From positions 1 through 64,000 of the forward strand of contig JAJSPD010000079.1 in the NCBI GenBank assembly GCA_021307315.1: DNA of 64,000 nucleotides, written 5' to 3'. Under the pieces are notes generated by a model. The model ran no database searches and was not told where the DNA came from. It worked only from the letters and a program-made list of their open reading frames with translations. Position numbers and translations under genes: made by a program. This document shows, in pieces, positions 11,476 to 23,208 of this stretch; positions within the stretch are counted from its first letter, which is position 1; each line of letters starts with the position of its first letter. The stretch comes from Bisporella sp. PMI_857. Its lineage: Eukaryota; Ascomycota; Leotiomycetes; Helotiales; Helotiaceae.

Positions 11476-12462
11476 GCAAGAACAAGATGAGGACGGATTG
11501 GTAATTGATTAGCCAACCTCGGGATTAGGTCGAGATAGAGCGCGATGCTGAACGAAATTGGGCTTGGAGATGCGATGTATGCATTTGATTTGTAATTGAT
11601 TACGTGTTGTAGTACCTATCATGCGAAAGATATTTGCGCAGAGACGGATTCTCTCCTCAGCCTTATTCGCCGTGAAAGTGGCTCAACCAGATCTGTGAGA
11701 AGGGATCTCGAATACGTCGCCAGGTACTTGGGTTCTCGATAGTGCTATAGTATAATCTTTAGAAGATTTTGTAGTTTGAGGATATAGCATACAAAAACAG
11801 TATAGTTAGCATTTAAATATGTCCAACTGTGAACTGTATTACCACATCGATAAATTATATTATATTCTGTCTCCCCCCCCCCCCTCTTTTGCACCCTTTA
11901 TTTGCCTCTGGTCACCGCCATTATGGAACTTTTTCTAAGCTTCTTCATATGCACCGTGTAACTGGTGGACTATAGCAACTGGCTAAAGTCCAAATCCAAA
12001 GTCATAAACTTCTGTCAGGGCCGCCGAGGCTCCGAGCCCTTTCCGAATTATTAGTGGCTTGGCCACAAGAGTGCAGGCTATCCAGTTCTCTCCCAAAAGA
12101 CTACGAATCGGGATTCCCTATCTTCTCAACCTTATTACTGCCGTCTGCTTCGCGATCCCAAAATCGTCCAAGGTGTTTTGCTCGTCTCACGATGACCGCC
12201 CTTGCTGATCACGGCCGTTACAACGATCCCCCTTCTGTCCTTGTTTTCCTTTTAAGCAGTTTTATTGCATGTCGGCATTTTCAACCATTAAAATGTTTTT
12301 TTTAGCGAATGTTGTCTTCGCTGGAGGCTGATTGGGCTCGCTAAATTATGCATTTCTTCAGGCTTTTCAGCTTCCTCGTCCCCTCCCTCTTACCTACTTC
12401 CCCAACATCTTTCAGCAGTGTTATCGAACTTCGATCTCATAAGTTGCATAAGACAGTCAAAC
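11476..12462. other. Intergenic, 5' flank of HET gene
   Basis: The stretch contains a poly-C tract near 11873-11884 and AT-rich sequence before it. The plus-strand frame 12054-12305 is unsupported. The bases just before 12463 are pyrimidine-rich (CTTCCTCGTCCCCTCCCTCTT), which is common in fungal promoters near transcription starts. Confidence 0.5.
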
Positions 12463-14579
12463 ATGGAAAATTTAACTCCTTCATATTCCTACCGATTAGT
12501 GGACCCAAGTTCTAGAGGCTTTCGACTCGCCATATTACAACCATCAGCCCACTTCCCCGCATCCATTACGTGCAATCTCGTGGAGGTTACACTCGACGAC
12601 CATCCCATCTATGAAGCACTCTCATATGCGTGGGGAGATCCTAAAATTCAGGCAACTTTGCAGATAGAGGGCGCAAGCCTCAAAGTCACTACCAACCTTG
12701 AACTTGCTCTTCGGTACCTGCGCCTGCCTGATAGGCCACGTACAATCTGGGTTGACGCTATCTGTATTGACCAGAGCAATATCAAAGAACGAAATCAGCA
12801 AGTCGGACTTATGAAAGGTATCTACAGTTCTTGTGCTGTAGACTTGGTGTGGATTGGCGAGTCTGATGAGTGTACCCAAAGTGTAATTGACGCTGTCAGG
12901 CGCATGAAGAGTCTGAATCTTCAACGACTTACCGATCGGGGTGCGAAGGATTTTGGAATTATAGGATCAGATAAGCTCGTTTCGCTCTCTAAGTTGGGTC
13001 TCGATGACATAGGCTCTCGGGGTCTCCCAGAGCTCTTAGAATATCCTACTCTGTGGGAGCGAGTCTGGGTGATGCAGGAAATCGCGTGCTGTCCTCGAGC
13101 AGTATTGGTTGTTGGAAAATTAACACTACCTTGGGAAACCTTGAGCAGTATATTGGATCATTCAGGTACCCCCGACCGATATCATCTGCCGTTTAGCCAT
13201 CAGAGGTATGACAAAGATATTTGGGATGCTTTCTCGAAGGTTCAGGTCATCGAGCATCAGAGAGAGGCTCTCAATTTGACAGTTCCGATCAATTCAACGC
13301 TTTTGGACGTCTTGTCACGTTTTCGAGCTACTTACAGTAAGGCCAATTTAATCTGTGGGTGAGGTCTTCCAAGTGGTTGATGGGAGATATTGTTGCGTCC
13401 GGGATAAGCTGGATAAGACAAAGCTGAATCATAGTTTTCTACTCCAAAACAACATTAAACTGTTGAAATTTTCTCTCTTGTTTGTAATACACGTACTTTT
13501 CTCTGACTTGAATACACTTAGGCACCGATCCTCGAGATAAAATCTATGGACTCTTGGGTCTAGCAACAGACAATCTCGACATCATCCCCGACTACAAAAA
13601 GACTCCTCAAGAAGTCTACATTGACGTAGCACGAGCTCAGATAAATTCGGCTCAAAATCTTGATATAATCACTCAGAGTCTCTGGCCACTCGGGCATACG
13701 TCCTCCACTGCCCCGTGTGCAGAGTGGAGGTATTCTGGCAATCCGTCTTCGCTGGTTGAGAACCTCCCTTCTTGGCTTCCAAATTTCTCCTGCACAATAG
13801 CTAAAAAGATTCTCTTTGCTCAACGTTCAATCTTCTCTGCTGGAGCAGAGAAATGCAAGTGTCCCATTCAAATCGGCCCTGATGGCACGCTTTCTGTCAC
13901 GGGTATTGTCCTTGGAGCCATAAAAACAATGAAACCGACTCGGGAAATGGTATACTCTAGTGGTAACTACTTCTCACCGTGGGCACGAGACTGGATGCCC
14001 GATGGTTTTGCAGATCCCAATTCCGAAGATAAATCCTATGTCACTGGCGGGAATGCATTCGAGGCCTATTGGAGAACTCTGATGACTGATTGCCTAGCTC
14101 ATCCGTCTCGGAGGCTGAATCAAGGCGATCTGAAGAAGTACGCAGAGATCTTCAATGAATGGCGTCAAAAAACCTCTCAGCTGCCATTAAGTGATCCAAA
14201 GCTTGGACAGTATGATAAATATGACGGGGATAAAAACTTGTTGTATGAAATGGGTAGGGTAGCTAGCGGGACTGGGATCTCTTCTTTGACGAACGAATGG
14301 CGGTTCGCTGAGTTGGGTGGCGGACTGTATGCCATGGTTCCTTGGGGAGGATTATCTGGAGACAATAAGCTATCTAAAATCGGTGATTTAGTGGTTGCAG
14401 TTGATGGTGGGAAGGTTCCTCTTGTTCTTCGGGAGAGGAACAGTGTTAGTCATCATGAAAATAGCGGACTAAAGTGGAAGGTTATTGGTACCGCGTATGC
14501 TCATGGATTCATGGATGGACTCGCAAGTCAGTGGGCTGGGGATGGAAAGTTGACGAAGAGGGATTTTGATCTGATTTGA
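12463..14579 (+). CDS. HET-domain (heterokaryon incompatibility) protein, intact
   Basis: HET proteins (PF06985) mediate fungal non-self recognition and trigger cell death. Exons are 12463-13336 and 13522-14579, and the 185-nt intron starts GTAAGG. The spliced product is about 643 residues. Motifs in order are IYEALSYAWGD (about residue 48), IWVDAICIDQSN (about 95), VDLVWIGES, WERVWVMQEIACCPRAV, and across the splice YSTDPRDKIYGLLGLATD. The usual variable C-terminal region follows, with NLPSWLPNFS and the closing IGTAYAHGFMDG block. The start was set at the ATG giving MENLTPSYSY; the frame opens 45 nt earlier only on a GTG. The intron restores the canonical DPRDK motif exactly, which supports the model. 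Unlike the other HET copies in this window it has no stop or frameshift. Confidence 0.9.
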
Positions 14580-15073
14580 TCAAAGCAGACGCACTGATTG
14601 ACACCTCAAATTCTGATTTCATAAGTTCGAAAACCCCGCCGACTATTTGCTGACATCAAACGCATGTTCTGTAAATTTCCAATGGCGGTACAAGCAGTAA
14701 AGACGATCCTCAGGACAAGGCTGCTGGAGTAATTCCGAGCGGCCCTATTTACAGTACTTAAATATACATAGTATTGAGTATTTACTAATATATAGGTGTT
14801 AAAGAGGGCTAGAAAAAACCCGACAAGTACGCAGATGTAGAACAGCCACTAGAACTATGGGCATACGTGTAACCGCGCGGCTAAAAGGGATTAGAAGCGG
14901 TTGCGACATGACAGCTTGGTTTCTGGAAACGAGAAGTGGGAGCACCTGAATACTAGAAATAAGCATATAGTAATCGGAAAATGATCAGTAGAAATAAGTT
15001 TTTAGTTCTAGTTAATATCCCCTACACGTATAAAATTATTGGCATTTTGTTATCTGACCCTTACGTTGTGACA
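14580..15073. other. Intergenic between convergent HET and membrane-protein genes
   Basis: This is AT-rich 3' flank sequence on both sides. No coding frame was recognised. Confidence 0.5.
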
Positions 15074-16707
15074 TCAAGACACATGAGGAATATTAGACGC
15101 CCACGTTGATGTGTATGCATCGGGAGGGAGAAAGCACAAGGTACGAAATATTTCAACCAACAAGAATAGCCTTGACAGTACATAGAGCACTAAAGGAAAG
15201 CCCATGCCAACTCTTGAGAATACAAATACCATCGCTGCTATCAAAAATGTCGATTCTCCTGATATTAGCCCCGTACACGCAGAGATCGGCACTATAAGTA
15301 ACCCTGTACCAAACATAAAACAAACCCAGAGAATGCACACTATAGAAATAGCTGTACGCGATAAGCTTGCCACTTGCCACATAATCTGTTCTAGCCTCGA
15401 AGGGAATTCGAATTTCCAGGCAGCAACGTGTATATCTCCAAACACCAAGCTCCCTAGAATCAGCCCATACATTTCACCTCCTTCTGGTTACGGGTGTAAT
15501 AGTTAGGGATTGGCGAGCCCAAGGCACTGGATGGATTGCGTGATCCTAATATAAAGGCGGGATTCTTGAATCTTCCTACGGCGCCGGCAAGATTGCCCGT
15601 GCTTGTGTGTTCCGGCTCTTTCAGCATCTTGAGCTTCTTCAGTGTGTTGTTTGGAATCTCTCCGGAATAGCTGGCTACCGTAACCGGAGTTTGAACGCCC
15701 CTTGGCTTTTCCCAGTTGAGGACGTATATAATGACAGCACAAACCGAAAACGCAAGGACCCCGATCTCCAGCCGAGAGACCGCAAGATGCCGCGACACCC
15801 GAGTGAGAATCAAAATGGCAACCCAGATAATTTGAACGATAGAAATCTTGCGGACGAATGCGTCACCCTTGCTTTTATCGTTAATTTCGTCGATGGACAC
15901 GTATGGTAGCTTGAGTAGCAACTTGACTGTCCTCAGTTCAATAATATCTGGCTCTGTGAGATGGAAAACATTATTGTGTCCTGGTACAAGAATATTCCCT
16001 TCTTCTTCTGGGGTTCCGTTCTTCGTATCGGTATTTCCTGTCTTCGAGTTGCTACATGGGATAGACGTCACCTCAGGTTCCGTCGGCCCACTAACTCGAG
16101 GCCGAGGCATGCCGTCGCTTCGTGGCACTGTTGGAGGAAGATGTTTCGCTTGTATCTCTTTCGCCTCGGGTCGATCACTGTAACCCCTGATTACAAAACC
16201 CCCCATATTGGCAAATAGGCAATGCGTCAAAGTCCATGGAACTCCATCTTGAGAAGCAAGGCCCTTGAGCTTGCCCAGGTCGTACTTCGCATCTCCTAGA
16301 TCTCCCCATGCCTTGGCAAGCAGTAACTCAGGCGCAAGAATCGTCGCCAACATCCATTTCGTACCAGTCCAAGCACGCTTTAACATCCATTTGATATCAC
16401 CCCAAAAGCCGGGATCGCTGCCCTCTCGTTGTTCCGGAATATTGAGATGTTGAACTGTCCAAGTGTATGCGATTATCGTGAAGAGACAGCTCCAAAGAAT
16501 GTCGAGTGTCCCTCGAGAGTCTGGGGACGAAACGAAATTCGAGGGAGCCGAAGGTACGGTACATGTTGTGTCGAACGTTGTGTAAGCCTGTGTGGTGGCG
16601 ACGAGGCTGAGCAGTACAAATCCGCAAAAAATTTGTGCAATGAGCGATGTAAGATCGTGATATACAGATAGCGGATTGCAAGTGAAGAAGGGCAGACTCC
16701 ACGGCAT
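15074..16707 (-). CDS. Multi-pass fungal membrane protein of unknown function
   Basis: Exon 1 is 16707-15528 and exon 2 is 15483-15074. The 44-nt intron (15527-15484) starts GTGCCT, contains CCTAAC and ends CCAG, giving about 529 residues. The N-terminus has a hydrophobic, signal-like stretch (CGFVLLSLVATTQA). Next come SPDSRGTLDILWSCLFTIIAYTWTVQHLNIP, AGTKWMLATILAPELL-type WMLATILAPELLLAKAW, WTLTHCLFANMGGFVI, a long soluble loop, DEINDKSKGDAF, and several membrane helices to the C-terminus (GLILGSLVFGDIHVAAW, LPPDAYTSTWASNIPHV). This block order is typical of a large uncharacterised Pezizomycotina family. The splice is inferred from frame and family continuity across GGEMYGL; the donor is weaker than average. 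Function is unknown. Confidence 0.82.
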
Positions 16708-17114
16708 ATAGTTAGAACAGCAGACAAGGTTGAGCTGAAAAGTCTAAAAATAACGGCCACTTAATTGGGCAAGATGTCTCTCCGTCACTGGCCGCAATGT
16801 GGCAAGAAGTTCAAAGGGATCGATATACTGGAATTTGAGGGAGCGTGGGAGGGTAGGTAGGTTGATAGGAAGGTGAGATGGAAGTGAAACCCGCTGTGTA
16901 TATGTTAACATAGTAACGCATTGGAAAATAGGGAGCGGGAAAGTGAGATCCAATAACCACAATGGTATATAAACCTGCTTCTGTGACACTACGGGATATT
17001 CCAGGCGAAAGGAGGGGCACGTCTGTTGATGATTGGTGCAATGCCCGTGGCGTTTGTTGGCGGGAACGGCTTCTGGAAGCCACCGTTTAAAAACTGCCGT
17101 TTTTATATATACAA
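16708..17114. other. Upstream flank of the minus-strand membrane gene
   Basis: This should hold the promoter of the gene ending at 16707. The minus-strand frames at 16744-17154 run into the TIR-related repeat and are not taken as genes. Confidence 0.45.
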
Positions 17115-17198
17115 CGGCAAATATCTCATATACTATAAAAAAGTGACTATACATCTGATATACTATACTTTTTTAAAAGTGGTATATAAGATATTCGG
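17115..17198. repeat. AT-converted relic of the 18393-19422 element's terminal repeat
   Basis: The left side begins CGGCAAATATCT, identical to the terminus of the TIR element 1.3 kb downstream, and then keeps its spacing while CCACC motifs read TATAC or TATAA. The right side ends GATATTCGGCT, which is nearly the reverse complement of the left side. This suggests either a very short inverted-repeat element or a fused pair of ends. The C to T and G to A bias fits RIP. Confidence 0.5.
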
Positions 17199-18392
17199 CT
17201 AAATACAAGTGGCATATAAAATAAGGCAATTAGCAACATATACTATTTATATATGCTGCAGCTATACACGCTATAGCAATATAACATACGCAATAGCAAT
17301 ATACAATATTTATATACCTGCGCTATATTAATACAACAGCGCTACAGGGACACATACTGTCACAACATGCACTGTAGCAATACACATTGTACCTCGCGAA
17401 ACATGAAAGGGCCACATCCCATCCAAACAAGGAATAGCGTCTTCAATCCTGAACTAGACTCGACACATTCCAGGATATTCTTCTATGTGGTAACGCGTTG
17501 AAAAGACCTTCGCAATAACCCTCCTCTGCTTGATGAGCTAAATCATAGGATGTGTTCTTAGTATCAAAAGAGCTTTCATTATGTAGTGAGTTTAAAAAGC
17601 AAACTGCTTGATTGGATTAACATTTTGCAACTAGTCTTACAATCCAATGTGACTCTAGTCTTTGACGCATTTCTGTTACCTCGCAGTGTGCATTGTCGCA
17701 GGTGCGGCCGTTTCTGCTTCGGCGCAGACTAAAAGCTAAAAGTGTACTGCCTTGTAGTATGGCTTGAAAAAGATCGTCAGCTAGGTCAAGCATGGGGAGA
17801 GCGTATCACTAGCCCTGAATAGGGGAGCGTATCCGATATAATCACGTGGTAACCATAACAGTGATGTAGGTTTACAAACCGAATGTTATTTGTTAAGTTT
17901 TTTAAGCGTAGCGAAATATAAAACTTTGAGGCTGGCCATTATATAAAACGCGATAATTTATATAACTGATAGTATTACAAAGTAAGCTTTTTATTTTTCG
18001 ATTGTTATACCTAATGAGCACTTTTTGTTCAACTTTTCCCCCTACTATTGCAGCTCAAGAGAAAGGATCATCAGCAGAAAATCTTAAGGTTACTTGTAAC
18101 GAGATTACTTTGGGTGCGAAAAAAAAGCACTAGCGAAAGCTTGCAAGACCAAATACTCGTGCTGTTAGGATTCCAGGTACAGCGAGTATAGAAGCATAAC
18201 CACTCTGGATTATAGGAATGGACTAGAATCTAAATAAGGTCTATCTCATGTGATTCGCAATCGTAGATGCACCGTCTCCCAGATTCACTTTGGAAAGGAG
18301 ATCTTGAGTATGCCCAACGCTGATTCGCTTGAAAATGCTTCGTCGAGATCCCTTAAGAGGAAGTTTTGGGACAACAAGTAAGAAATAAACAA
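17199..18392. other. AT-rich gene-free stretch
   Basis: This holds many TA-rich runs and no credible gene. The minus-strand frame 18241-18549 crosses the left end of the TIR element and is an artefact of the repeat. Confidence 0.55.
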
Positions 18393-19422
18393 CGGCAAAT
18401 ATCTGGGATACCACCAAAAAGTGCCCATATTTCTCGGATACCACCACTTTATTTGGAGGCTTTCTCAGATACCACTTTTGATGGTATTTGAGAAAGCTTC
18501 CAAATAACTGGTGGTATTTCAGAAAGCCTCCAACACTCGCTGTAGGCAAACTGTAAGTACGCTGTAAATAGAATATGGGCCTAAAATCAATGTACTTTTA
18601 TTGCTTTTATTCCAAAAATCAATTTATATTCTATACGCTTTTCCTGACTTTGTAAAAAATCGTAATTCAAGTGAATTAAACTCAATAAGTTCCTAATCGA
18701 AAACATTGTTATCGACCTTTAAAAGCTCGTCGTCGTCGTTGTCGTTGTCGCTATTACGTAGCTCTAACATAATATCGACAGCCTACAGAAAATGTAGCAG
18801 AAAAAAAGCAGCGGGAAAAATTGCAATACAACAAGTAAAAACACGTAACTAGCGATATAGTTGCAATAGTAATAAATTGATATTAAAAGTATACTTGTAA
18901 GTTTAACAGGAAAAACTTAACTGTGCTGTAACTGTAAGCCTGTAGCTGCTGTAGCCGTAAGTCTGTAAGTGCTGTAGCTGTATGCCTGTAGTTGTTGTAG
19001 CTGTAAGCCTGTGGCTGCCGTAGCTGTAAGCCTGTAGCTGGCCATAAGCGAAGCGTGCCGCTTGCAGCCCTGAAAGTACTACAGCTGAAAAACTTTCGGC
19101 TGGCTGTTACAAAAAGAAGAATATCGTCGTCGAATACGCAATAAAAAAGAATGATTTCAAAGAAAGAATTATTTGAATTCAATAGTTTGTGAGTCATGTA
19201 GTAATTTATTTTAGTATTTTAGCAACAAAACAGTAGTATAAAATGATAGTATTCCAGAAAAACAAGCATTACACCTGTGTATTTCTGGGATACCACTATT
19301 TTTTTGGAAGATATCTCATATACCACTGTTTTAAAAAAGTGGTACGTTGAGAAAGCCTCCAAATAAAGTGGTGGTATCCGAGAAATATGGGCACTTTTCG
19401 GTGGTATCCCAGATATTTGCCG
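18393..19422. mobile_element. Non-autonomous TIR DNA transposon (MULE-like by duplication length), 1030 bp
   Basis: The two ends, 18393-18467 and 19348-19422, are inverted repeats of 75 bp that differ at a single position by my reading, beginning CGGCAAATATCTGGGATACC. Directly outside both ends is the same 9-mer, AATAAACAA (18384-18392 and 19423-19431), a target-site duplication. Inside the terminal repeat the motif GATACCAC recurs about every 25 bp, like subterminal transposase-binding sites. The interior carries no transposase frame, only AT-rich DNA and a 23-bp minisatellite, so the element must depend on an enzyme made elsewhere. A 9-bp duplication with long TIRs suggests the Mutator-like group. 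The near-identical TIRs suggest recent insertion or little RIP. Confidence 0.85.
18934..19043. repeat. 23-bp minisatellite, about 4.8 copies
   Basis: The unit starts GTAAGCCTGTAGCTG and repeats four full times plus a partial copy, with a few substitutions per unit. It lies inside the TIR element, so copy number may vary among copies of that element. Confidence 0.75.
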
Positions 19423-19747
19423 AATAAACAATCCCTGGTGCTTCAATGTTATCTTTCTCTCTCCTCTCACTTATCCATATTGCTTTGCCTTGTGTAGTGC
19501 TGTCTTCTTTTGAGTTCGATAATATTAGACGATCCTGTGAAGCTGGCCGCTTATCGAGGTAGTCAAGATAACCAGTACCAATTGGCGAGCCATATTTATC
19601 AAGCATATCAACAAGAAGATCAAGCTCGTCGTCGTTATAAGGCCCACTACCACGGGACCCTCGGTAGAGAATATCCTTCATCAAGACTCTCATTGTGATC
19701 CCTGCCTCCCTCACCATTCTAAATCGATCTTGCCTAGTGCAGGTGAC

Positions 19748-21225
19748 CTAAGTCTCGATAATGTCGGCGTCGTATGTGGAATGAGTACGTTCCGTTGTCG
19801 AATCAAACAGCTGATCAACGGAACTATCCAAGCAGGCCCATGACCAAGATGGCGCTCGGTAATCCTTGGGAATTTCGGCGGGCCCATCACTAAACCACAG
19901 TAAACCATTGTGAAGATCTGCCTTCCACAAACCAGCAAGGTAAGAGTCATTGGTCAATTCCTCTACCCTAGATGCTATGCCCGACAGTCCCGGTAGCTTA
20001 TCCCCTTGGCAGGTTAACTTTAAGCCAGAATACTGACGAACAATTTGATACCACTTGTCCAGGCTATCTTGGCGGGAAACCGGATGACCACGAGGAGGAA
20101 ACAGTAAACGCTTGAACTCTTCGTCTTGCGTTTCCGTAGATTTTTCGCTATGCGTGTATTCGACTGTACTACTTTCCCTTTTAGAACTTGTCAAGCACTC
20201 CCAAAAAAGCTCATCGATCCCGTAATGAAGCACTCGCCTAGAGATCATTCTCTCCTGTAGAACCCAGGCTCAGCTACTCAGTGGTGCTTCTCTGAATACG
20301 TCTTGCCGGCTTCTAGTTGCTGGGCGTAAATACAGATCGCCCTCCAGATGTACTGATGGTACGCTATGCCTTGGATGCAGCATTCCGGAATTGGCGTCAG
20401 AAGAGTCGAGAGCTGAGAGGGTCAAAAAAGCGTTGTGGTAGTACTCTCCCACGTTAGCGGCCTCCTTTTGCCAATCTTCCGGCGAATCCTGCAATATGCA
20501 CAAGGAGTCAATCCATATATAGTCTATCTTGAGCCTCCTTGTGATGCTCACCGCATCTTGTAATGTTTTAGGCAAGCTGTACATAGCAATCCCGCGACAT
20601 CGAGCCTGAAGCGTGGTGGCAGTCGTTGTCATAACTGTCCCACCCAACAGTAACTAAGGACAGTGTAGCGAGCCTGCACCCTTGAAGTGTCAAGGATAAG
20701 GACAGGTCGCTGCTGGCTTATATCAATGAGACGGGTTGGTAAAGGGACTTTAGGAATATCCTGATTACATGTGACATGGTTCGTGACACAAGTGGCAATC
20801 CATTCGGAAATTATTCGAAAGCAAGCTGGTGATGCTGGATTTGGGTGGACGTCTCGGAGTGATGTTCCCCCATTATGAGGTAGTAGCGTCCCTTTCTCAG
20901 AATTTTAGCAGGCCCTTAGCGTTCGAGATGTTTTAGGATGCCTAAGGTTACCTCGCATGCGATAGAAGTTATATATTATCAATTGAGACGCAAAGTCGAA
21001 GACCTCAACTTTTTCGCCTCGACAAGCAATTTTCAGTTGAGAATGTGGGTTGTGTCGCCTGGATGTTTGATTGGATCGCAGAACTATGTCATCGTAAAAG
21101 AATGCACATACAGGGCATTTTCGAGAAGCCGAAGCTTTTAAAGCTCTTTCGTTGTAATGAAAGAACTCATAGTCACAGTCAACGTTGATCTTCTTGCAGA
21201 ACGCGCATCGTCCGTCTGGGCTGGA
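19748..21225 (-). pseudogene. HET-domain gene, broken by two stops and a frameshift
   Basis: Read on the minus strand the product begins with a Cys-rich N-terminal region (RCAFCKKINVDCDYEFFH, ASASRKCPVCAFFY). It continues through FRIISEWIATCV and PLPTRLIDI to the HET motif LSYCW, then TTTATTLQARCRGI, IDYIWIDSLCILQDSPEDW, AWVLQERMISRRVLHYG and APSWSWACLDS. This is a classic HET protein, but it is interrupted three times. There is a TAA at 20907-20905, a missing base in the WGG codons near 20642-20645, and a TGA at 20272-20270 just before AWVLQER. Both stops would be CAA or CGA with one C to T change. No ATG is in frame before the Cys-rich block, so an upstream exon may be lost. The TIR element sits just beyond its 3' end. 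Confidence 0.85.
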
Positions 21226-23208
21226 TCATTTTGAGCAAAAGATACGGGAAATTGCCTAGGGCAATTCGATTTTAAGTAAGGGTAAAGATACGTACATGAG
21301 GCCTATTTTAAGGCTTAGTGCATCCATCTGTCAACGGTATGCCGTCATATCCAAAACGGTGACCCCAAAGCACAGGCACAGAGAGGCAGGGGCGAGAACA
21401 CTGTTGTTGCTTCCAGGTGGAAACTCTCGGCTCGCCAAAATGATCCATGCCAAATTAGGCTTAGCTAATATAGCTCGCATCTTTTTTTTCCCACAGAGAT
21501 TACAGGAGGATTAGGGTATATATGACATTCCACTAATACGAAAAGCTTGTCTAACGACAGGTTATTGGTCAATTGGCTGTTGTACTGGCGAATAAATATA
21601 TTGGTGAGTGTAGCAGAACAGAACTTCAGAGTGCAAGCTTAAGGGACAATCACCAGCAACAGAGAAAAATCGTCACATTTAGTACGAAATCGGAATATAT
21701 TACAATAGCCATATATACTACGTCACGATCCCAAATACGGGCGCTATAACAATTGTTCGTAAGGTATCTTAATACGAGGATTCTAAACTAAGGACAAAAG
21801 GTGCAGCAACGTCGAAATAAGAAATGCTGGGAACTTAGTGCGTTTTTGTGACAAGGCCATAGAGGCTTTGTGCAGGACAGCAGTCAGCCGAAGGAGCTGA
21901 ACACTGCCAGCTAAGGGAGGGGGTGGGGGGGGGGGGGGGGGGGGTAACTCCAACGTCCAGAAGGTAAGGGTATATGGCGGAAGTTTAGGGTAGCCAATCA
22001 ACACGATTAACGGGGTGGATTCGGGCGGTCATACCTTCCCTATTGGGGCAAAGCTGACAGGCTTTGCCGACGTAATATTGGCATAACTACCCGGAATAGA
22101 GCTGAAGCGCTTAGTTCAGGCTTGCTTTTTCTGCGCTGACTAAAAGACCAAAATGCTAGTTGGATGGTACAGTAGATAGGAAGGGAAGTAGAGATAAAAA
22201 TAAAGATAAGACGGAGGTGGAAAGAGAGATGGAAAAAGAGAAGGGAGAAGTGAGAGCAGGAGGAGTGGGGAAGCATGCGAAGCTTTGTCAGCTTCAACCA
22301 TGCAATGTGATGCCGAGCCGCCATCACATTGCGTCCAGGGAAAAGAGAGAGGAGAGCCTAGTCACCAATATCTCTAGCTTTCTAAACGTCCAGCAAATGC
22401 TCGACTTTTACATCACTAAAAAATAATAATAAAGCGTCAAATATTAATTACGAAGCAAGCAAAATTGCATATGATTTAGCAGAAATTGCAGATATTATTA
22501 CAGCTTTTTCCAGATTATATATTGCAATATCAATTCTGAATATACATATAACCCATTTGCACTAGCGCTGCATTGCATACTAGTTGCTTTAGTTTCTTGT
22601 TATTTTTCATTTGGCTGCTTTGCTTTCGGGCGATCTTAAGCTTGCTTCCGGACATTGGTTGGTCTCACCAAAATTCCGTTCGGAAGATTGGACTAAATTT
22701 GTCGACTCATTTCTTTCGAACGTTAATTATCAAGGAAGTGCTTCTTCTGTAGGAGCAAAATCCCTAGGTGCTTAGTTGTACAGTTGAGCACTACCCTTTA
22801 GTAGATTCAAGACCCCGTTCGATTTCTTATAGGCATGCGTGTTGGACTTCCCGGAGAAGAAAAATTTTCACTTGGCTACTTTATATAACAGTTATAAATA
22901 TTTCCGAGAGCTTTTATAATACAGGTTTCTTTTTTTGAGATACAGTAGATGGAAATTAGCTGTACACAGCTATTTTTTGCATGTGATACGCTTTCTCTTT
23001 TCATCCACCAGAGAGCTTGCACGTATTACTGCACCTTTTCTTGTCAAACAGAAAGCCGCAAAGTAAGAAATGCTGCAGGTAGGTTGAATATGTGAGAATA
23101 TCAAGTCAACTAAAATCTGTAGATACAAGAAAGTATCTGTATATCGCTCAACTATATTCCGCCACCATAGAGAAGTCGTCATCACTGTCAGCATGTGCAC
23201 TGGCCTAC
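21226..23208. other. Gene-free stretch with a long poly-G tract
   Basis: I found no family motif. Apart from the poly-G run at 21925-21944 there are AT-rich segments around 22400-22600 and 22850-22960. Open frames such as 21783-22004 (proline run from poly-G) and 22160-22426 are low-complexity artefacts. Confidence 0.5.
21925..21944. repeat. Poly-G tract of 20
   Basis: Twenty consecutive G residues follow GGGAGGGGGT, so the whole block 21915-21944 is almost pure G. The length is prone to replication slippage and sequencing error. Confidence 0.9.

Noticed and set aside
16744..17154. Minus-strand frames similar to one at 18241-18549
   Set aside because: The similarity comes from the shared terminal repeat of the TIR element, not from a protein family.
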